Shown: piece by piece, positions 58,553 through 64,000 of the stretch | Layout: each line of letters opens with the position of its first letter | Position numbering within the stretch: the stretch's first letter is position 1 | Assembly (NCBI RefSeq): GCF_003265705.1 | Contig: NW_020312785.1 | Location: 132,953,474-133,017,473 of the forward strand | Origin: Callorhinus ursinus | Taxonomy: Eukaryota > Chordata > Mammalia > Carnivora > Otariidae | Length of the DNA: 64,000 bases | Direction of reading: 5' to 3' | Translations under genes and position numbers: made by a program | The notes under the pieces: model-generated | Database searches by the model: none | Seen by the model: only the letters and a program-made list of their open reading frames with translations | Told to the model about the DNA's origin: nothing

Positions 58553-59832
58553 ACTGTAGTAGGCCGAATAATGCCCCCCAAAGATATCAGCTTCTAATCC
58601 CTGGAACCTGTAAATATTACCTTACTAGAAAAGGGCCTTTGCAGATGTGATTAAGCTAAGGATCTTGAGATGGGGAGGTTATCCGGTATTATCCAGGTGC
58701 ACCCTAAATGACACAAGGTGTATCTGTATAGAAGAGAGAGGCTGTGACATTGTGATTTGTAATAAGAAATCTGTATTTGGTCTTCATCTCATTCCTGACA
58801 CAGAGCTCCTAAAACCCCTTGTAAGTCCCTGTGATGAGAGCAATAAAAGTGTCTTTTGTTATGTTCACAAGATGACTTCTGGAAAGCCCCTACGTAACAG
58901 GAGGGTAGGGGGCTAGTTACCAGTGGAGCCAACCAGTTGATTAGAGGGGTGGGGTTGAAAGTTCCCAACTTCCGGGGAGGGCAGAGGAGCTGGAGATTGA
59001 CTTCAATCATCAGTAGCCAATGAGTTGTACAAATCGGGCCTTTGTAATGAAGCTTCCCTAAAACCTGAAAAGACTCGGTTTGAAGAGTCTCCAGGTTGGT
59101 GAACATTTGGAGGCTCTGGGAGTGTGGTGCTCAGAGAGAACATGGAAGCCACACGCCCCTTCCCACATATCTTGTCCTGTGTGTCTCTTCCATCTGGCTG
59201 TTTCTGTGTTGTTTCCTTTTATAATAGACAGGTGACCTGGTAAGTAAAATATTTCTCTGAGTTCTGTGGACACTCTAGCAAATTCCCAAAGAGGGAGGCG
59301 GTCAGAAGCACAGGTGACAACCTGGACTTAAAATCAGCATCTAAAGTGGGAGGAGGAGACAGGGATGGCAGTCTGATGGGACTGAGTCCTTAATCTGTGG
59401 GATCTGCTGCTCTTTCCAGATAGATAGTATCAGAATTGAATTGAACTGTTTGGTACTCTGGGGCCAGAGAATTGCTTGGTGGCATGGGGAAAAACACACA
59501 CTCCAGAACTGGTGTCAAAATTGTAGAGGCTGAGGGAGTTTTGACAAAGACAGGACAGGAGGACTCAATGTGACCCTGGAAACAGAGACTGGAGTGATAG
59601 AGCCACAAGTCAAGGAAGGTAGGCAGCCACCAGAAGCTGAAGAGGCAAGAAACAATCCTTCCTAGAGCCTCCAGGGGGAGTGAAGCCCTGCTGACGCCTT
59701 GATTTCTGCCTAGTAATACTGATTTTGGACTTCTGGCCTACAGCCTATGAGGGAATAAATTTCTGTTGTTTAAATCATGAAGTTTGTAGTAATTTGTTAT
59801 AGCCACCATAGGAAACAAATACAACTACCATA
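58553..59832 (+). repeat. LTR-like repeat split by a second LTR-like element
   Basis: The 5' half (GGCCGAATAATGCCCCCCAA, CAGCTTCTAATCCCTGGAACC, TTGCAGATGTGATTAAGC, GGATCTTGAGATGGGGAGG) ends near 58742. The 3' half (GAAGCTGAAGAGGCAAGAAAC, TAGAGCCTCCAGGGGGAG, CCTGCTGACGCCTTGATTTC, GAATAAATTTCTGTTGTTTA, GTAATTTGTTATAGCCACC) resumes near 59590. Both halves belong to the family of 57545-57965. The intervening 850 bp belong to another repeat, so the host is older. Confidence 0.65.
58745..59590 (+). mobile_element. LTR-like element nested in an older LTR repeat
   Basis: TGTGATTTGTAATAAGAAATC, TTGGTCTTCATCTCATTCC, TGACACAGAGCTCCTAAAAC, GTCTTTTGTTATGTTCACAAG, TCTTCCATCTGGCTGTTTCTG with CTTTTATAATAGACAGGTGAC, TAAGTAAAATATTTCTCTGAG and TTAATCTGTGGGATCTGCTGC are the ordered landmarks of an ERV-type LTR repeat widely dispersed in mammals (recalled, subfamily not named). 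TTTTATAATAGA sits where related copies have an AATAAA signal. Exact borders are approximate. Confidence 0.55.
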
Positions 59833-59834
59833 CT

Positions 59835-61025
59835 GGGTATGGTAAATTTGTTTCAGGTCCTCACTTTGGTACAACTAAACTGGTCCCTTTAACATGGTCA
59901 TATGGCCATGACTACTAGGTTCAAGCCAAGCAAAGATACTAAAAAAGAGGAACCTCACAGAGAACCACAGTGGGAAGGTTCGGACCTGCGGACTCACAGG
60001 ACTGATAGAATCAAATAGCCATTCTTCACTGGACTCACAGTGCATTATCCTCAAGACCTCAAAAAAATGCTTATTAAAAGTAATGGTGATGTCTTTGCTA
60101 AAAATACAGTGGTCCAGGGCAGCACAGATGCCTGCAAGAAGGTGGCCTAAAATTGCAAGAAGAGAACAGCAATAGAATGGGCCTTGACCTCCGTGGTCCA
60201 GAGCAAGTCAGCTGGTTGAAATGGCAAATGACAACCAGGGTAGATCCGTCGAATGTATAGGCATTTATTTCTCAGGTATTCTCTGGGGAAGGAAATACAA
60301 TCAGCATCTGCATTTCCTGAGATCAAGCAAAATGGAACTCAAACTAAAGTTGATTTGGTATTTTTGTATATATAAAAAGTGTGACACTATAACAAACTTA
60401 AATTTTTAAATCAAAGAAATCATAAAGCTAGAGGAACCCTTGGAAAAATATTGAGGTTTATCATCTCATTATACTAATGATGCAGCTGAGGCTCACAGAA
60501 ATTGTCAGAGTTTCTCTATCTTTAAAATAGGGAAGTTGGACAAGACCATCTTGAGTGATTTTAATTAAAGATTTGGTATCCTATGAATTAAGTTGATAAT
60601 GGACTCTAACATTCAATATCAGAAAGTAATCCAAGGCATATGACAACTTTAAACTTGTGCACAGGAGGTAACATTATTTCTTTCTTCTCAAGAATATTGC
60701 TGGGATCAGAAGTGGATGGTTACAGAAATAGCCATCATCTTCCAGGACTGCTTAATATTAACTATAAAATGGCAAATACCTAAGAAAGCTTTCTCAAGTA
60801 AGTCTCGGAACATGGTGATAAGTAGTTGATGAGTAGCAGAGTGAGTTGGGAAGTGAGTAGAAAAATAAATGTGTAAAGCAAAAGTACATAATACTTGTTT
60901 TTTATCTAAAATACCTCAGACAAGATAGCTCTCTACTCTCAAAATTTATACAGATCTGACCTCTTCTTATGCCACCAGTTTCATGTTGGTCTAACCTGCC
61001 ATCTTCTCCTGCCTGGGTTATTCCA
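59835..61025. other. Mostly unannotated sequence
   Basis: CATCTCATTATACTAATGATG with CAGCTGAGGCTCACAGAAATTG (60460-60500) may be a reversed MIR core. Otherwise no family is recognised over about 1.2 kb. Confidence 0.4.
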
Positions 61026-61029
61026 AATG

Positions 61030-61685
61030 GTTCTTTGTGTCCATCCCTACCCCAAACAGTGGATCCTTTTAAAGTATGTCCAATTAAGTCATTCTTCTGC
61101 TTAAGCCTCCTTCCACCCCAGTGGCTTTCCATCTCAGGCAGAATAGAGCCAAAGTCCTTGCAATAGCCTATCAGGCTCTTCTAACCAGGCAACCCACTGC
61201 TTCTCTGAACTCACTTCCTACTAATCTCATCACTCATCCTGGTCTAATCACACAGGCCTACTTGCTATTCTTGAAACACAAGCAGGATCTCACCTCAAGG
61301 CTTTTGCATTTCTCTTTCCCCTGAACAGGATGCTCTTCCAACCCCAGATGATGGCAGGACTCCCTCCCTACTTTATCCATTCCTGCCTAAATGTCATTTT
61401 TCCAGCAAGGTCTTCCCTGAACACCCTATGTAAAGTAGGAAGGACAACCCCTCTCCAGCTCAGCACTTCCCATCCCTCCTTACTCAGCTTTATTTTTCTC
61501 CACAGTGCGAATTACCATATGAAATACATTCACTTGTGCATTTGTTTATTGGCTGTCTCTTTCCACTAAAATGGAGATAAAGACTTTGTTTTATTTGTTG
61601 CTGTCTCCCCAGAGCTTAGAATGAAACCTAGCACAGATTGGGCACTCAGGAAATATTTATTGAACAAATCAATCAGTGAGAAGTA
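61030..61685 (+). repeat. LINE-2 3' end, long copy
   Basis: CCACCCCAGTGGCTTTCCATC, AGCCAAAGTCCTTGCAATAGC, CTCAAGGCTTTTGCATTTC, TTCCTGCCTAAATGTCATTT, CAAGGTCTTCCCTGAACACC, TTGTTTATTGGCTGTCTC, CTGTCTCCCCAGAGCTTAG, TGGGCACTCAGGAAATATTTA and TTGAACAAATCAATCAGTGAG give about 650 bp of L2 3' sequence, the best-preserved L2 here. The short plus frames at 60969-61569 lie within it. Confidence 0.85.
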
Positions 61686-61899
61686 GTTTTAAAAATAGGG
61701 GATTTTGTTGCATAGTAAAAGAAATTCAGGGGTAATTTGCCACAAGACTGTCTCGGTAGCTTAGTGATGCCATCCAGGACCTTCCATGGTGACATCCTTA
61801 GGGGGCTGGCTATTTTCTTAAAGGTTGTTGCTTCAAGGTTGCAAAATGGCTGCTGCAGTGTTCCAAACGTCACATTCTCTCACAAATATTTGCATGTAT

Positions 61900-62045
61900 T
61901 CCCTCATTCAGTAAGTAAATATGGTGAGAATCCACTAAGTACCAGACATTGTTGTAAGCATGGGGACATAACCATAAACGAAACAGATGAAGTCCCTATT
62001 CTCATGAAGCTTCATTCTAGTGGCAGAAGATTAAAAGGGAAAAGG
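61900..62045 (+). repeat. Ancient interspersed repeat fragment
   Basis: CCTCATTCAGTAAGTAAATATG, ACCAGACATTGTTGTAAGC and TCTCATGAAGCTTCATTCTAG match the family of 2785-3365. A 134-codon plus frame (61737-62141) overlaps it and is not supported as a gene. Confidence 0.5.
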
Positions 62046-64000
62046 GCTTTTTCATCCTTACCGTTTTTTAATCATGGAGAAGCAGCTTTCTTGAAAGTCA
62101 CAAGATTTCTTATAACTCGTGGGTTAGAATTATGTCACTGACTATCTCTGCTTGCAAGGGAACCTAAGAAAGCAAATGCCCCAAACTTGCAGCCACCACC
62201 ATGACAGGAGGGGTTTGCCATAGGAAGGAAGGGGTGGGAGGAATGGCTCCCGGGAGGAAATGAAGGGTTTGCCACAAATAGTTCTGAACATATGTAGTCA
62301 TTCAGTATCTGCTTTTTGATAAAGCATTAAGGTGGAGAATGATTGCCCCATAGCTAAACTTTAATATTTATTTCTGAGGCTTTGTTCCCTATGTTTCTGT
62401 CACTTCTCCTAACAGCCTTGAACATACAACAGCCCCAACATGCTAACAAACCTGCTGTGGAAATTTACCGAGAAAGGCTGGATTGCTCCCAGGATTAAGG
62501 GATGGCATTTAATTTTCTCACCTGGAAAGAATTACGACTCCAGAAAAGACCATTTCTCCTCGTATTACCTATTGGTCAACCAGCAACCTTTAGGCCAAAA
62601 CTGTGAATATATATTTTCTGTCAGTTTTCTTTGTGTCTACCCTGGGACCAGGCCTGAGCTTAAAAGCTCTTTTGTCCAGGGGAACTACATGATCAGCTCC
62701 AGACTCCCCACTTGGCTCCTCCGTGGGCAAGAAAGCAGCAGTTTCATCACCGTTGTCCACATGGAAAATGAGAAGTGATGGTTTGAGTATAAGGTACTGT
62801 CTAGAAAAGAAGAGAAAGAGGCAACGCTTCTGACAGAGCTGTTCACACCTCCCCAGCACAGCTGGGAGACATTAGCTGGCTTTCCCCAGACTGGTCTGCT
62901 CTCTGGCATGGTGAGTTAAAAACCCTGCGAGCCTCCAAGGTAAGCTGGATTTCTATCATACACATTTAGCGGCTAAATCACCAAAAGTCACTTTCAAATA
63001 TTCATGCAAAGCTGCATCTTTACCCAAGGTCAAGAGTTCAACAGAAGTTAGCCAAAAGAGAATTGTGGGCAGGGAGCAAGAAATGAAAGAGAAAATATTG
63101 GTAAATCATTTCTGTTCTTTTGGAGGGAGTTTGTGCTCACGCAAGAAGATAAAAGTTCTGTGATAAATACTGTGGAATATATAGGAGAAGGGATAGACAA
63201 AAATAACATTTCTATGCCACTTCTCACTCCTGATGCCCTACTGAGTGGATGGGAAAGAGGTCAGGAAGGCCAGAGGAATATGAGATTTGTATGAAGCATG
63301 TGAAATTTATTAAGCAAATAACCCACATCTTAGGATGCGTTTTTCACTACACTTGTAGTATTCAGTAGCCTGGTCTGCCTCTCCCAAAGGCTGTCAACTG
63401 ATTTTATACAAAAGTTACGTATGAAATCTGAAAAAAAAAAAGAAAAAACTTCTGTTTAGAAGTAAAATATCTAGTCTCATTACGGCTTTTGACAAAGCTA
63501 TCTTGAATCAGATGCCTTAGATTTTTAAATCTTGTGTTATTTGGATAGAGGGGGTGCAGAAAACCCAAGATAGAAGACCCTCAGAATAGAAAAGGCTGGA
63601 TTGTAGGCCCCACCTCATGACTAGTTAACAGTGAGATTTTGAACACTTCTTTTAATCATGGGCCCAAAGTTCCATCTCCTTCATTTTAATAGGAACTCGG
63701 TTATGAAAAGCTCTATTTTTCTAGTACTAAGTGATCTAATAACAGCTTTGGATTCCATAGACAGGAGCTATCTCTGGACCTCTTATTTACATTCTGCTTA
63801 AACCCAGAAGGAATCCAGGTTGTTCTAGCGGCTAGCTTATATGATTTTGACTTAGATCTCAAATTCTACATGTTTTTATGAATCTACATGGCAATATCAG
63901 AATGCATTTTGAAAGTGCTGATTCTAATTTAAAATGGCTTACAACAGGATTGTGTCTAGACATTTCGTTCATTTATAACTTGTACCTAAATAATTTAATT
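62046..64000. other. Unannotated unique sequence
   Basis: About 2 kb with no repeat family recognised. The part 62440-62930 is slightly GC-richer and repeat-free, with opposing frames (62440-62778 plus, 62590-62909 minus) that are mutual shadows without domains. It could hold a regulatory block, but nothing specific shows it. Confidence 0.35.

Noticed and set aside
62440..62909. Opposing frames near the right end as coding exons
   Set aside because: Mutually overlapping shadows; no domain, and no splice-site or codon evidence that could be judged from the sequence alone.

Overview
This is vertebrate nuclear DNA from a carnivoran mammal. The evidence is thirteen tRNA-Lys-type CanSINEs, recognisable by the head GGCGCCTGGGTGGCTCAG, the motif AGGTCATGATCCCAGG, a CT-rich tract and an (AAATA)n AATCTT A-rich tail. 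There is also a 3' end of a young carnivoran LINE-1. The SINE body (CTCCCTGCTCAGCGGGGAGC followed by CTGCTTCTCCCTCT) is the caniform type rather than the cat type. I see no copy of the dog-specific SINEC_Cf form, so a bear, seal or mustelid-like caniform is the best guess (inference from remembered consensus sequences).

No functional protein-coding gene could be supported. The DNA is AT-rich, and nearly all of the short open frames are chance or repeat-derived. The one clear gene-derived object is a processed pseudogene of KPNA2 (importin subunit alpha-1) on the minus strand at about 9051-11229. It has a 5' leader, a coding region with three premature stops, a 1-nt frameshift and an 18-nt gap, a 3' UTR with a polyadenylation signal, an A tail, and flanking target-site duplications. 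A CanSINE later landed in its 3' UTR. A second gene-derived relic is a 5S rRNA fragment of about 43 nt at 21909-21951, enclosed by an 18-bp direct repeat.

Layout: 0.5-9 kb holds MIR, CanSINE, hAT-type and LTR-type fragments and old L1. 9-11.25 kb is the KPNA2 retrocopy. 12.8-13.5 kb is an LTR-like repeat. 14.0-14.7 kb is a repeat-poor block with the look of a conserved non-coding element. 16.4-17.4 kb is an old L1 3' end. 19-21.2 kb holds MIR, three adjacent MER5-like elements and a rearranged L1. 21.4-22.5 kb holds a hAT-type element, the 5S relic and a possible ERV integrase scrap. 25.1-25.5 kb is another enhancer-like block. 30.7-35 kb is a large decayed minus-strand L1 pierced by two SINEs. 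39.5-40.4 kb is a CpG-enriched unique block. 43.5-44.7 kb is L1 ORF2. 45-51 kb holds most of the younger CanSINEs and the young L1. 52.5-53.2 and 56.4-57.3 kb are old LINE sequence. 57.5-59.8 kb contains LTR-like repeats, one nested in another. 61-61.7 kb is LINE-2.

The window reads as an intergenic or intronic gene desert. The genes therefore do not form a pathway. Its content is a layered record of retrotransposition plus a few unique blocks that may be regulatory. I found no convincing new biological system. The most unusual items are the tailless 5S retropseudogene and the CpG-enriched and enhancer-like unique blocks.
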